Positions 1 to 9,278 of a DNA stretch of 64,000 nt are shown here, in pieces (the first letter of the stretch is position 1; every line of letters starts with the position of its first letter). Below the pieces are notes generated by a model. That model ran no database searches, was not told the DNA's origin, and worked only from the letters and a program-made list of their open reading frames with translations. The translations under genes were made by a program, and so were the position numbers. Location of the stretch: NCBI RefSeq assembly GCF_020733705.1, contig NZ_JAJFZM010000001.1, positions 2,046,001-2,110,000 of the forward strand, written 5' to 3'. The DNA comes from Nocardia australiensis. GTDB taxonomy: Bacteria; Actinomycetota; Actinomycetes; Mycobacteriales; Mycobacteriaceae.

Positions 1-345
1 CACTCAGTGCAGCCCGATACCGACCCAGGCGATATCGAGAACGGTCCGGCCGAGATGCTGCACCACTGGCACGCCAGGGCGGAGATGCTGGCCGATCGCG
101 CCGATGGCACCCGTGCTGACTGGGATCGTCACCTTCGTCCGTTGCTGGCCAAGGAATTCGAGTTGTCCACAGGCATGCGGGTCGCGAAGAACCGCAAAGC
201 GACCGAGGCCGCGGGGGTATTGCAGTTCGGCCCGGAGCTGTGGCTCTGGGTGGATCCGGCGAACTCGGCACTGCGTGATCAGACGACTCGGGCACCGGGG
301 CGGGCGGCACTGGATGAAATCCTGCGACGCCTTCAGAGAATGTGA
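1..345 (+). CDS. Hypothetical protein upstream of moxR, 5' end probably cut off
   Basis: The frame is open from the first base of the window to a TGA at 343-345, so this may be the C-terminal part of a longer protein. A GTG at position 7 could also be the start, giving 112 residues. The visible protein is soluble and charged, has no signal peptide or membrane segment, and carries a Trp-rich patch (LWLWVD) near residue 80. It lies directly in front of moxR and is probably in the same operon. In mycobacteria a small uncharacterised gene precedes the moxR3/DUF58/membrane-protein set, and this may be its counterpart. That assignment rests on position only; I do not recognise a domain. Confidence 0.6.
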   Translation, partial: HSVQPDTDPGDIENGPAEMLHHWHARAEMLADRADGTRADWDRHLRPLLAKEFELSTGMRVAKNRKATEAAGVLQFGPELWLWVDPANSALRDQTTRAPGRAALDEILRRLQRM

Positions 346-374
346 AATGGGTTGAGACAAGTGCGAGTAGACAA

Positions 375-1337
375 ATGACGATGCCGATGGACGCGACCGT
401 CCAGCGCAGCGACGCGGTGCTCCGGGAACTGTCCCGGGTCATCGTCGGCAAGCGCGACGAGTTGCAGCTGATCATGATCGCCGTACTATCCGGCGGTCAC
501 GTTCTGATCGAGGACCTACCCGGCCTCGGTAAAACACTTATCGCCAGATCCTTCGCGGCCGCGCTCGGCCTGGAATTCACGCGCGTGCAGTTCACACCGG
601 ATCTGCTACCCGCCGACCTCCTCGGCTCCACCATCTACGACATGTCCACGGGCCGGTTCACCTTCCGGCGCGGGCCGGTGTTCACCAATGTGCTGCTCGC
701 CGACGAAATCAACCGGACCCCACCGAAAACGCAGGCCGCGCTGCTGGAGGCGATGGCCGAGGGGCAGGTCAGCATGGATGGTGAAACCTTCATGCTGCCA
801 CAGCCTTTCATCGTGCTGGCCACCGACAATCCGATCGAATATGAGGGCACCTATCCGTTACCGGAGGCGCAGCTCGACCGCTTCGCGATCCAGTTGCGCC
901 TTGGCTATCTGTCCGAGCACGACGAAACACAAATGATCCGCCGCCGCTTGGAGCGCGGCGCGATACCGCCGACGGTGGGGCAGGTCGTGGACGCGAACGG
1001 GTTGCTGGAGATGCGGCAATCGGTCGAGTTCGTCACCGTGCATCCCGATGTGGTCAGTTATGTGGTCGCGCTGGCCGCCGCGACGCGCGGGCATCCACAG
1101 GTGGAGGTCGGTGCCAGTCCGCGCGCCGAACTGGATCTGGTGCAGATGGCGCGGGCGCGGGCGCTGTTGCTCGGGCGCGATTACGTGATCCCGGAGGACG
1201 TCAAGGCGCTCGCCGTTGCGGCGATGGCGCACCGGATCACGCTGCGACCGGAGATGTGGGTGCGCCGGATTCGCGGCGAGGATATCGTCACGGAGCTATT
1301 ACGTCGCCTTCCGGTTCCGCGCGCGTCGGTGAGGTGA
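375..1337 (+). CDS. moxR: MoxR-family AAA+ ATPase
   Basis: MoxR proteins are cytoplasmic AAA+ ATPases that act as chaperones, usually for a partner with a DUF58/von Willebrand-like domain. The 320-residue product has the Walker A motif GLGKT near residues 50-54, a Walker B LLADE near 107-111 followed by INRTPPKTQAALLEAM, and a sensor-1 region LATDNP near 149-153. All core AAA motifs are present. I prefer the ATG at 375 because the length then fits the MoxR3-like family. A GTG at 342 overlaps the upstream stop as GTGA and would add 11 residues. The DUF58 gene follows after 10 bases, so the three genes from here to 3074 look like one operon. Confidence 0.9.
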   Translation: MTMPMDATVQRSDAVLRELSRVIVGKRDELQLIMIAVLSGGHVLIEDLPGLGKTLIARSFAAALGLEFTRVQFTPDLLPADLLGSTIYDMSTGRFTFRRGPVFTNVLLADEINRTPPKTQAALLEAMAEGQVSMDGETFMLPQPFIVLATDNPIEYEGTYPLPEAQLDRFAIQLRLGYLSEHDETQMIRRRLERGAIPPTVGQVVDANGLLEMRQSVEFVTVHPDVVSYVVALAAATRGHPQVEVGASPRAELDLVQMARARALLLGRDYVIPEDVKALAVAAMAHRITLRPEMWVRRIRGEDIVTELLRRLPVPRASVR

Positions 1338-1347
1338 GTCCTCGACC

Positions 1348-2622
1348 ATGACCCATCGCGATGGGAGCACCACGGTAGACGCCGAATTGCGGTGGCGGCC
1401 CGCGCCATTGGTTTACATGCTCGCCGGGTGTGCGGCGGCGGCGTTGGTGCTGGCCGTGGTCTTCGGCAAATGGCAGCTGGTGGTCTTCGCCGCGCCGCTG
1501 CTCGGTGTGCTCGCGACCGCACCATGGCAGCAGTCCTCGACCAAGATCCAGGTCAACGACGGCGGAACGCTGCGCTGCTTCGAGTCGGAGGAGGTCGTGC
1601 TGACCGTGGCGGCCTCCGTCGAGGCCGGGCACGCGCTGCTGCGCATGAAACCGGACAAGGTTGCCGGACTCGGGATCGAGATCGAAGAGGCGAACGATTC
1701 CGCAGCGGCGCCCGCCGGGCTGCGGCTGGGGTTGACGGCGCAGCGCTGGGGGCGCTATCCGCTGTCGGTGCGAGTTTCCGCGCTCAGCCCGGCGGGGCTG
1801 TCGCTGGCGACCGTCGCGCTGCCCGCAGGCCAGCTGTTCGTGTACCCGATCACCGATCCACAGCGAATGCGCTTGCCGCGCACCGAACTTCCCGAGCGTC
1901 TCGGCACCCACCTCACCCGCAAACACGGGCCGGGCGTCGAATACGCCGACATCCGCGCCTACGCACCCGGTGATCAACTGCGCACCGTGAACTGGCCGGT
2001 GAGCGCGCGCCGCGGCAGGTTGTATGTCACCGAACGGCTGACCAACCGTTCCGCGGATGTGGTTGTCCTGGTGGACACCTCACAGCAGGCGCCGGGGCCC
2101 GCCACCGCATCGCTCGAGCTGTTGGTGCGTGGTGCCGCGCAGGTGGTGCAGTCGACGCTGCAGGCGGGAGACCGTACCGCCGTGGTCTGTCTCGGCCAGC
2201 AGCCGCGCTGGCTGCGGCCGGATATCGGGCGACGGCAGTTCTATCGAATCGTCGACACCGTGCTCGATGTCGGCGAGGAACACATCACGACCACCGGCAC
2301 GCTCGCACCGCATCGCGCGGTGCCGCTCGGCGCGATCATTGTCGCCTTCTCCACCCTGCTCGATACCCAGTTCGCGCTGGCGCTGATCGACCTGCGCAAA
2401 CGCGGACATGTGGTGGTGGTTGTGGATGTATTGCGCGGCACGCCTTTTCATGAAAATCTCGACACGACGCTGGCCAAAATGTGGCAGCTGGAGCGGGCTT
2501 CGATGTACCGGGATATGGCGACGGTGGGTGTGAATATCGTGGCCTGGACCGAAAATGCGCGCCTCGATGAGGTAATGCGCCTGATTCCCGAGCATCGCCG
2601 GACCGTGCGGGTGCGGCGATGA
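1348..2622 (+). CDS. DUF58 domain membrane-anchored protein, MoxR partner
   Basis: The 424-residue protein begins with two closely spaced hydrophobic helices (about residues 17-55), followed by a long extracytoplasmic or cytoplasmic beta-rich stretch. Near residues 190-225 is the DUF58 signature (VEYADIRAYAPGDQLRTVNW, then RLYVTERL), followed by a von Willebrand A-like fold beginning VVVLVDTS, the usual metal-site region. DUF58 proteins are found beside MoxR ATPases and are thought to be their clients. The sequence shows the domain and the operon; the client role is family knowledge. The stop overlaps the start of the next gene (ATGA). Confidence 0.85.
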   Translation: MTHRDGSTTVDAELRWRPAPLVYMLAGCAAAALVLAVVFGKWQLVVFAAPLLGVLATAPWQQSSTKIQVNDGGTLRCFESEEVVLTVAASVEAGHALLRMKPDKVAGLGIEIEEANDSAAAPAGLRLGLTAQRWGRYPLSVRVSALSPAGLSLATVALPAGQLFVYPITDPQRMRLPRTELPERLGTHLTRKHGPGVEYADIRAYAPGDQLRTVNWPVSARRGRLYVTERLTNRSADVVVLVDTSQQAPGPATASLELLVRGAAQVVQSTLQAGDRTAVVCLGQQPRWLRPDIGRRQFYRIVDTVLDVGEEHITTTGTLAPHRAVPLGAIIVAFSTLLDTQFALALIDLRKRGHVVVVVDVLRGTPFHENLDTTLAKMWQLERASMYRDMATVGVNIVAWTENARLDEVMRLIPEHRRTVRVRR

Positions 2623-3074
2623 CTCGTTTCTTGGCTGTGCTGTCGGGTGTGCTGCTGGTCGGGGCGGTGACCCTGATGACGCCGTTGGCCGGTATCCCCG
2701 CATTGATCCTGGTCGCCGTCGGCTGGTGGGTGCGGCTGTCGGCCGCCGCGGCGGTGTTGCTCGCGATCGGTGTGCTCGCCTTTGCCGACACTGGTGTGCT
2801 CGCCGCCACCGCGGCGGGATTGGTGGCCACCACCTACTTGTTGAACGCGGCGACCGTTACGGCGCCCGCCGGGGTGGTACCCACGACAATTCCCTCTGTC
2901 CTCGGCGCGGTCGGCTTCGCCGCGGCTGCCGTCGGTGCGGCGCTGTTGCCATGGCGTCTCGCGTGGGCGCCGGTGGCAGCGCCGGTGCTCGTGATTGTGC
3001 TGTTCGCCTTGGTGATTCAGGGCCTCGGTGTTCGGCGTAGCCGGGTGGATACGGGGGAGTCTTCGCCGGGGTAG
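2619..3074 (+). CDS. Small integral membrane protein of the moxR operon
   Basis: This 151-residue protein is almost entirely hydrophobic, with four to five predicted membrane helices (for example LSGVLLVGAVTLMTPLAGIP at the N-terminus and VAAPVLVIVLFALVIQGLGV near the C-terminus). Its ATG overlaps the DUF58 stop codon by four bases, which suggests translational coupling. A membrane protein of this size follows moxR3 and the DUF58 gene in mycobacteria. No catalytic motif is visible and the function is unknown; it probably works with the MoxR/DUF58 pair in the envelope. Confidence 0.8.
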   Translation: MTRFLAVLSGVLLVGAVTLMTPLAGIPALILVAVGWWVRLSAAAAVLLAIGVLAFADTGVLAATAAGLVATTYLLNAATVTAPAGVVPTTIPSVLGAVGFAAAAVGAALLPWRLAWAPVAAPVLVIVLFALVIQGLGVRRSRVDTGESSPG

Positions 3075-3129
3075 TCGCGACCGGCTCGCTGCCGCACGGT
3101 TGAGACAGCGGGCCGGATCGACCCGAAAA

Positions 3130-3990
3130 CTACCGGAAGCGCAGTGTGACGTCGCTGAGCACCGGAGCGTCATCGCGTTCGACGACCGTCGCGGCGATCG
3201 TCAATTCGCCGTCCGCCCGCCAGATTCGGGTGCGAATCGTTTCGCCGGGGTACAGCACCCCTGCGAAACGCGCGCGGAATCCGGTGACCCGGCTCGCGTC
3301 CGAACCGAGTGCGATATCGGTCGCGGTCTTGCAGACGATGCCGTAGGAGCACAGGCCGTGCAGGATCGGGTCGGGGAAGCCTGCGGCGCGGGCGAATTCG
3401 GGATCGGAATGCAGCGGATTGCGGTCTCCGCACATGCGATACAGCAGCGCCTGCTGGGGCAGCGTCGGTGTCCGTGTATCGAAATCCGGTGCGCGATCGG
3501 GCAATACGGACTTGGTGCTCGGGCCGCGTTCGCCACCGAAACCGCCCTCGCCCTTGGCGAAGATGGATGAGCGCGCGGTCCACAACGGGTCACCGTCCGA
3601 ACCGGTGACCGTGTGCTCCTGCACGACTACCGCCGCGGCACCCTTGTCCCAGATCTCGCTGATTCGGCCGGTGCTCGTCGCCTTACCGCCGGCGGGAATC
3701 GGCCGGTGCACCTCGATCTCCTGGTGTCCGTGCACGACTTTCGCCAGATCGATGTCGATGCCGGGGAACACGACCTTCGGTGGTTCGGTGTCGTGAAACG
3801 TGGCCGCGACGGTCGCGAACGTCGGCAACACCTGTGGGGTGCGATCGTCGAGGTAGCGCAGTTCGGCCGGATCGGTCCAGCGTGCGCCGCCGCCGAGTCC
3901 CAGGTGATAGAGCTGCACGTCGGATGGCGACCACGCGAACTCCCGGCTCGGAAGCGTCGCTCCGAGCGCAATATTCGGGTCGATGGGCAT
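3130..3990 (-). CDS. hsd4B: MaoC-like 2-enoyl-CoA hydratase (Hsd4B type)
   Basis: This 286-residue protein matches in length and context the MaoC-like enoyl-CoA hydratase found next to kstD in M. tuberculosis (Rv3538). The C-terminal hot-dog domain carries the hydratase-2 motif around residues 190-225: YRMCGDRNPLHSDPEFARAA, followed by FPDPILHGLCSYG, with the Asp and His of the catalytic pair in DRNPLH. The N-terminal half is the second, degenerate hot-dog fold. It is expected to hydrate an enoyl-CoA intermediate of sterol side-chain beta-oxidation. The ATG at 3988-3990 is preceded by AGAAGGAGAACTCG, a strong ribosome site. The frame stays open far upstream, but that part is antisense to kstD and is not coding. 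It lies about 100 bases behind kstD and is probably cotranscribed with it. Confidence 0.88.
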   Translation of the reverse strand: MPIDPNIALGATLPSREFAWSPSDVQLYHLGLGGGARWTDPAELRYLDDRTPQVLPTFATVAATFHDTEPPKVVFPGIDIDLAKVVHGHQEIEVHRPIPAGGKATSTGRISEIWDKGAAAVVVQEHTVTGSDGDPLWTARSSIFAKGEGGFGGERGPSTKSVLPDRAPDFDTRTPTLPQQALLYRMCGDRNPLHSDPEFARAAGFPDPILHGLCSYGIVCKTATDIALGSDASRVTGFRARFAGVLYPGETIRTRIWRADGELTIAATVVERDDAPVLSDVTLRFR

Positions 3991-4088
3991 CGAGTTCTCC
4001 TTCTGAATGCTGGTGGACTGATCGTCGTGCTCAGGTGCCCGATGGGCAAGGGGGTGACCGCTGCGTGAGATCGACGCCCCTGAATCGC

Positions 4089-5804
4089 CTAAGCCTCGGC
4101 GGCGGCCTTCGCTGCCAGCCGTTTCTTGCGCTCGGCGATATCCAGCACGGCCAGGTAACCGAAGGTGATCGCGGGGCCGATGGTGGCGCCGGGGCCCGCG
4201 TAGGTGTGGCCCATCACCGGGGCGCTGGAGTTGCCGGAGGCGTAGAGGCCATCGATAACACTCTCGTCTTCGCGCAATACGCGACCAGCGGTATCGGTGA
4301 CCAGCCCACCCTTGGTGCCGAGGTCGCCAGGCACGATCTTGGCGGCGTAGAACGGACCCTGCACCAGCGCGGCCAGGCACGGATTGGGCTTGACGGTCGG
4401 ATCGCCGTAGTACCGGTCGTAGTGGCTGTCGCCGCGGCCGTAGTCCTCGTCCTTGCCGAGCTCGGCGAAGGTGTTGAACCGGGCGACGGTCGCGGCGAGG
4501 GTGTCGGCGGGTACGCCGATCCTGTCCGCCAATTCCTGGAGGGTGTCGGCCTTGACGATGTTGTCGTTTTCCATCCAGCGGGAAGGAAAGCGCAAACCGG
4601 GCTGCAATCCGGCGAAGATATAGCGGTTGCGGTAGCGCTGGTCGAACACCAGCCACGAGGGGATGTTTTCGCCCGGCCCCGCACCCTGTCCGTATTCGCC
4701 ACCGTACATGGTATGCACGGCCTCGACGTAAGGAGCGGACTCATTACCGAATCGCTCACCGGTGGCGTTGACCATGATGGTGCCGGGCAGGTTGCGCTCG
4801 GCCAGGGCGAACCACGGCTTGCCGCCCTTGAAGACGGTCGGTCCCCACCAGGCATCCTCCATGAAGCCGACGGCGCCACCCGCCTCCATACCCGCGACGA
4901 TGCCGTCGCCGGTATTGGCCGCCGCGCCGGTGGTCCACTCGGTGGTGATGGGCTGACGCTGGTATTTGGCGCGCATCTCGGCGTTGCGCTCGAACCCGCC
5001 GCTACCGAGCACCACGCCATAGCGTGCGGTGAAGGTGACGGATTTGCCGTCACGCAGCGCCTCGACGCCGGTGACCACGCCGTCGGTCACGACGAGCTTG
5101 GTCAGCGGAGTGTTCAGCAGCAGCGGGACATTCGCGTCCATGAGGCCCTTGCGCATCCCGGCGATAATGGCCTGACCCATGACCATCAGGTGCTTGCGGG
5201 TAAACTTGGCCCAGTAGGTGCGCGCGCCGACGCGCATCGCCCGCATGATGCCCTTCGGGTGGCGGCGGATCAGGTTGAGCCGGACGAAATCGGCCTGCGT
5301 GATCGCGACATTCAACGGGGCCTTCGCGTATGGCGGCTCCAGGTTGAATCGCTCCTCGCCGAGGGACATGGCGTCGAACGGCTTGGGCTCGCACGAGCGG
5401 CCCTCGCCCTTGCCGCCCGGTGCTTCCGGGTAATAGTCGGAGTAGCCGGGCACCCAGTTCATCTGCAGCGGGGAGTGATCGAGCACGAAGTCGAAGGCTT
5501 CCGCACCACGGTCGATGTAGGTATCGATCCGCTCTTTCGGGACCACGTCGCCGATGATGCTGTGCAGGTAGGTGCGTGCGACCTCGCGGTCGTCGGGTCG
5601 CCCGGACGCCTGCAGCGCCTTGTTGCCGGGAATCCACACCCCACCACCCGAGCGCGCGGTGGACCCGCCGTAGTGCGCGGCCTTCTCAATGATCACCACG
5701 CTCAGCCCATGGTGTGCGGCGGCGAGGGCTGCGGTCATGCCTGCGGCGCCGCTGCCGACCACCACCACGTCGTAGCTGTGTGGATCATTAACCGGATCAT
5801 TCAT
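4089..5804 (-). CDS. kstD: 3-Ketosteroid delta1-dehydrogenase
   Basis: KstD is an FAD enzyme that introduces the C1-C2 double bond in ring A of 3-ketosteroids; with KshA it leads to opening of ring B. The 571-residue protein starts with a dinucleotide-binding motif (VVVVGSGAAG, residues 13-22) and the conserved HYGGSTARSGGGVW segment, and ends with the FAD-binding GNSSAPVMGHTYAGPGATIG. These are hallmarks of the KstD family, and the hsaEGF/hsd4B neighbourhood is the known one. The chosen ATG lies one base behind a KstR box, so the message is probably leaderless. An ATG at 5834 would add ten residues and put the box inside the gene, but family members begin close to the chosen start. The gene is divergent from another KstD-like flavoprotein. 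Confidence 0.92.
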   Translation of the reverse strand: MNDPVNDPHSYDVVVVGSGAAGMTAALAAAHHGLSVVIIEKAAHYGGSTARSGGGVWIPGNKALQASGRPDDREVARTYLHSIIGDVVPKERIDTYIDRGAEAFDFVLDHSPLQMNWVPGYSDYYPEAPGGKGEGRSCEPKPFDAMSLGEERFNLEPPYAKAPLNVAITQADFVRLNLIRRHPKGIMRAMRVGARTYWAKFTRKHLMVMGQAIIAGMRKGLMDANVPLLLNTPLTKLVVTDGVVTGVEALRDGKSVTFTARYGVVLGSGGFERNAEMRAKYQRQPITTEWTTGAAANTGDGIVAGMEAGGAVGFMEDAWWGPTVFKGGKPWFALAERNLPGTIMVNATGERFGNESAPYVEAVHTMYGGEYGQGAGPGENIPSWLVFDQRYRNRYIFAGLQPGLRFPSRWMENDNIVKADTLQELADRIGVPADTLAATVARFNTFAELGKDEDYGRGDSHYDRYYGDPTVKPNPCLAALVQGPFYAAKIVPGDLGTKGGLVTDTAGRVLREDESVIDGLYASGNSSAPVMGHTYAGPGATIGPAITFGYLAVLDIAERKKRLAAKAAAEA

Positions 5805-5805
5805 G

Positions 5806-5819
5806 TAGAACACGTTATA
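5806..5819. promoter_or_regulatory. KstR operator between kstD and the divergent flavoprotein gene
   Basis: The sequence TAGAACACGTTATA fits the published KstR pattern TnnAACnnGTTnnA at every fixed base. It lies directly in front of the kstD start and about 100 bases upstream of the divergent flavoprotein gene, so KstR could repress both directions. Confidence 0.85.
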
Positions 5820-5917
5820 GAATGATGCCGCCATTGGTCTATGTTGTGTGGCAGAAGACTTGCTTGGCATTTCATGCGCTGAGAAACTCGTTACAGTTTC
5901 GGACCGGAGTGAAGTTT

Positions 5918-7552
5918 ATGGGGCTCGAGTGGGACCTGGCCGCTGACGTGGTCGTTGTCGGATATGGCGCCGCGGGCGCGGCGGCCGCGCTGGAGGCGAC
6001 GGCCGAAGGCGCGCAGGTGCTGGTGCTCGATCGGTATGCGGGCGGCGGCGCGTCGGCGCTCTCGGGCGGCGTCATCTACGCGGGTGGCGGTACCTCCGTG
6101 CAGCAAGCGGCCGGTGTGACCGATACTCCGGAACAAATGCTCGCCTATCTCGAGCGCGAGGTCGGTACCGCGATCACCCCGCAGACGTTGCGGCGATTCG
6201 TGGACGAAAGCCCGGCCATGATCGAGTGGTTGCGGGGTCACGGTGTCCCATTCGAGGCGTCACTGTGTCCATACAAGACCTCCTATCCGAATGACAGCTA
6301 CTACCTTTACTACTCGGGCAGCGAGGTCTCCGGCTATGGTCGTGATGTCGCGACACCCGCGCAGCGCGGACACCGGGTCAAAGGCAAGGGCACCTCGGGC
6401 AAACAGCTGTTCGCGCCGCTGGCCGCTTCGGCATCGAGGCGCGGGGTGCGCGTGGAAACCCTCACGCGGGCAACCACATTGATCCTCGACGACAACGGCA
6501 CCGTGATCGGCGTCGAATGTCGCACCCTGCGCGACGCGCCGGGCCGGATCCGGGACCGCTATACCCGGATGGCGAAAATCGCGGCCAAGCCAGGAATCTA
6601 CTATCCGCCGCTGCGTAAGGCGCTGGATCGGCGGTTGGCCGAGCTGGATCGCCGCTACAGCACCACGATTCGAATCCAAGCGCGTCGCGGTGTGGTGCTC
6701 AGCGCAGGCGGATTCATCGCCAATCGCACGATGTTGCGGCAGTTCGGACCGCAGTATCGCGGCGGGCTTCCACTCGGCACCACCGGGGATGACGGCAGCG
6801 GCATTCTGATGGCGCAGCAGGCCGGCGCGGCAACCGACCGGATGGGCAATGTCTCGGCGTGGCGATTCATACTGCCGCCCAGTGCTTTTACCGGTGCGGT
6901 GCTGGTCGACGCGGACGGCCGTCGGGTCATCGATGAGACCCGTTACGGCGCTGCGGTCGGCCACGCGCTGATCAACGAACACGCGGGCAAGGGCTGGCTG
7001 CTCGCCGACGACACCTTGATGCGCACCGCGATCGCGCAGATCCCGAAGCAGTCGGCCTGGTTCCAGCGCGGGCAATTCGAGGCGATGCGGCGCACCGCGG
7101 TCCGCGGCCAAACCCTGGACGCGGTCGCCGCGAAGGCTGGGATCGACGCGGCGGGCCTCCGTGCCACCGTGGCCGCCCACAATGCCGCCATCGAGAACGG
7201 CACGCCCGACCCGGTGGGTAAACCGGCCGACTTCACCAAAACCGTTGGCGCCGGACCTTTCTGGCTGTTGGACGTCAGCATCAAACCCAGCGTCATCAAC
7301 CCGTGCCCGATGCTCACCCTCGGCGGTGTCGTCGTCGACGAGACCAGCGGCGCCGTGCGGACTACCGCGGGAACCGATATTCCCGGCCTCTACGCGGCGG
7401 GCCGGACAGCGGTCGGAATTTGCTCGGATTCCTATGTCAGCGGGCTGTCGCTGGCGGACTGCATCTTCTCCGGCCGGCGCGCGGGACGGGCCGCGGCGGG
7501 CGCGCAATCTCAGCACTTGGCGCTGAATCCGACAACTGTGGAAGGAAACTAG
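5918..7552 (+). CDS. KstD-like FAD-dependent oxidoreductase
   Basis: This 544-residue flavoprotein belongs to the FAD-binding-2 (fumarate reductase/KstD) family. It has VVVVGYGAAG at residues 11-20, a glycine-rich ASALSGGVIYAGGGTS segment, and a C-terminal FAD loop (GRTAVGICSDSYVSGLSLADCIFSGRRAGR). It is clearly diverged from the kstD product next door. It may act on a related steroid, for example as a delta4(5alpha)-dehydrogenase, or on another 3-keto compound; the substrate is not readable from the sequence. The ATG at 5918 has GGAG nine bases upstream. The next gene (hsaE) follows after one base, so it is probably cotranscribed with hsaE, hsaG and hsaF. M. tuberculosis does not have such a gene at this exact place, to my knowledge. 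Confidence 0.82.
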   Translation: MGLEWDLAADVVVVGYGAAGAAAALEATAEGAQVLVLDRYAGGGASALSGGVIYAGGGTSVQQAAGVTDTPEQMLAYLEREVGTAITPQTLRRFVDESPAMIEWLRGHGVPFEASLCPYKTSYPNDSYYLYYSGSEVSGYGRDVATPAQRGHRVKGKGTSGKQLFAPLAASASRRGVRVETLTRATTLILDDNGTVIGVECRTLRDAPGRIRDRYTRMAKIAAKPGIYYPPLRKALDRRLAELDRRYSTTIRIQARRGVVLSAGGFIANRTMLRQFGPQYRGGLPLGTTGDDGSGILMAQQAGAATDRMGNVSAWRFILPPSAFTGAVLVDADGRRVIDETRYGAAVGHALINEHAGKGWLLADDTLMRTAIAQIPKQSAWFQRGQFEAMRRTAVRGQTLDAVAAKAGIDAAGLRATVAAHNAAIENGTPDPVGKPADFTKTVGAGPFWLLDVSIKPSVINPCPMLTLGGVVVDETSGAVRTTAGTDIPGLYAAGRTAVGICSDSYVSGLSLADCIFSGRRAGRAAAGAQSQHLALNPTTVEGN

Positions 7553-7553
7553 C

Positions 7554-8339
7554 GTGCTGACCGACGCGGTACGAACCAAACTGGCCGATGAGCTCGACGT
7601 CGCCGAACGCGACCGGGTGGCCATCGACCCGCTGGTCGCCCGGTATCCCGATATCGATGTAGTCGACGCCTACGAAATCCAGCTGATCAATATCCGGCGC
7701 AAGCTGGCTGGTGGTGCCCGCGTGGTCGGGCACAAGGTCGGGCTGTCCTCGCTGGCCATGCAGCAGATGATGGGCGTCGACGAGCCCGATTACGGCCACC
7801 TGCTCGCGGATATGGAGGTCTACCAGGACATTCCGGTGCCCGCGTCGCGTTATCTTTTCCCTCGGGTCGAGGTCGAGGTCGGCTTCGTGCTCGGCGCGGA
7901 CCTGCCGGGGGCGGACTGCACCGAGGTCGACGTGCTCGCCGCCACCGTCGCCTACGCGCCCTCCATCGAGCTGATCGACTCGCGCATCAAGGACTGGAAG
8001 ATCGGGCTGACCGACACCATTTCCGACAACGCGTCCTCGGCCGGGTTTGTGCTCGGCAGCGAGCGGGTGGCACCGAAAGACCTGGATATCAAGGCCATCG
8101 ACGCCGTGCTGACCCGCAACGACGAGGTGGTCGCCGAGGGCCGCAGTGACGCGGTACTCGGTGATCCGGTGATCGCGGTGGCCTGGCTGGCCCGCAAGGT
8201 CGCCAGTTTCGGGGTGCGGTTGAAGGCAGGCGACATCGTGCTACCCGGCTCGTGCACGCGCGCCATCGACGCCCATCCGGGTGATTGTTTCCACGCCGAG
8301 TTCGCTGGACTCGGTTCCGTTCGTTTGCAATTCACGTAG
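7554..8339 (+). CDS. hsaE: 2-Hydroxypenta-2,4-dienoate hydratase
   Basis: HsaE hydrates the 2-hydroxy-dienoate released from the steroid A-ring fragment to a 4-hydroxy-2-oxo acid, which HsaF cleaves. The 261-residue length equals the M. tuberculosis protein. The family signature is present: [36 protein letters not shown] (metal-binding acidic residues) and [21 protein letters not shown]. The start is a GTG with GGAAGG about ten bases upstream. Only one base separates it from the upstream flavoprotein gene, and hsaG follows ten bases downstream, in the conserved order hsaE-hsaG-hsaF. Confidence 0.93.
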   Translation: MLTDAVRTKLADELDVAERDRVAIDPLVARYPDIDVVDAYEIQLINIRRKLAGGARVVGHKVGLSSLAMQQMMGVDEPDYGHLLADMEVYQDIPVPASRYLFPRVEVEVGFVLGADLPGADCTEVDVLAATVAYAPSIELIDSRIKDWKIGLTDTISDNASSAGFVLGSERVAPKDLDIKAIDAVLTRNDEVVAEGRSDAVLGDPVIAVAWLARKVASFGVRLKAGDIVLPGSCTRAIDAHPGDCFHAEFAGLGSVRLQFT

Positions 8340-8349
8340 GAGGCTTGCC

Positions 8350-9264
8350 GTGTCCGAAACGGGGACCGTCACCGCCGCGATCGTCGGATCCGGCAATATC
8401 AGTACCGATCTGCTCTACAAGCTGCTGCGCTCCACCACGGTGCAGCCGAAGTGGATGATCGGAATCGACCCGGAGAGTGAGGGTTTGAAGCGGGCCCGCG
8501 GGCTCGGGCTGGAGACCTCACACGAGGGTGTGGACTGGCTGCTCGCACAATCGGAACTGCCGGACCTAGTCTTCGAGGCGACCTCGGCGTACGTGCATCG
8601 TGCTGCCGCGCCCAAGTATGCCGCGGCCGGCATCCGCGCCGTCGACCTCACGCCCGCTGCTGTCGGTCCCGCTGTGGTGCCGCCGGTGAACCTGTCCGGC
8701 GCGAATCTCGATGCGCCCAACGTCAATATGATCACCTGCGGTGGCCAGGCCACCATCCCGATCGTCGCGGCCGTGTCGAGGGTGGTGCCGGTGGTCTACG
8801 CCGAGATCGTCGCCTCGGTGTCGTCGGTCTCCGCCGGACCGGGCACCCGCGCCAATATCGACGAGTTCACCAAGACCACCTCGCGTGGTGTGGAGACCAT
8901 CGGCGGCGCGCAGCGCGGCAAGGCGATCATCGTCCTCAATCCGGCCGAGCCGCCGATGATCATGCGCGACACCATCTTCTGCGCGATCCCCGAGGACGCG
9001 GACACCGATGCGATCGCGGACTCCATCCATCGGATGGTCGCGGATATCCAGAAGTACGTGCCCGGCTACCGGCTGCTGAACGAGCCGCAGTTCGATCCGC
9101 CGTCGGTGGTTTCCGGTGGTATGGCAAAGGTTTCGGTGTTCGTAGAGGTAGAGGGCGCGGGCGACTTCCTGCCGCCTTACGCGGGCAACCTCGACATCAT
9201 GACCGCCGCCGCCACCCAGGTCGGCGAGGTCATGGCCAAGCAAATTCTTTCCGCCCGGGTCTGA
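8350..9264 (+). CDS. hsaG: Acylating acetaldehyde/propionaldehyde dehydrogenase
   Basis: HsaG oxidises the aldehyde released by HsaF to the acyl-CoA (propionyl-CoA in sterol catabolism), using NAD and CoA. The 304-residue protein has the N-terminal nucleotide-binding stretch [14 protein letters not shown] and the catalytic cysteine in [12 protein letters not shown] (Cys130). HsaF and HsaG form a complex that channels the aldehyde. The start is a GTG at 8350, preceded by TAGGAGGC seven bases away; the longer open frame upstream only reflects overlap with the end of hsaE. The gene sits between hsaE and hsaF as in other sterol degraders. Confidence 0.93.
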   Translation: MSETGTVTAAIVGSGNISTDLLYKLLRSTTVQPKWMIGIDPESEGLKRARGLGLETSHEGVDWLLAQSELPDLVFEATSAYVHRAAAPKYAAAGIRAVDLTPAAVGPAVVPPVNLSGANLDAPNVNMITCGGQATIPIVAAVSRVVPVVYAEIVASVSSVSAGPGTRANIDEFTKTTSRGVETIGGAQRGKAIIVLNPAEPPMIMRDTIFCAIPEDADTDAIADSIHRMVADIQKYVPGYRLLNEPQFDPPSVVSGGMAKVSVFVEVEGAGDFLPPYAGNLDIMTAAATQVGEVMAKQILSARV

Positions 9265-9278
9265 GAAGGGATCGGACA

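Noticed and set aside
3991..4656. Upstream extension of the hsd4B frame on the minus strand (508 residues in total)
   Set aside because: The extra part lies antisense-parallel within kstD in another frame, is Arg/Pro-rich, and the real start has a strong ribosome site at 3990.
3780..5825. 681-residue frame on the plus strand opposite kstD
   Set aside because: It covers the coding sequence of kstD on the other strand; residues are the typical shadow of a high-GC gene and match no family.
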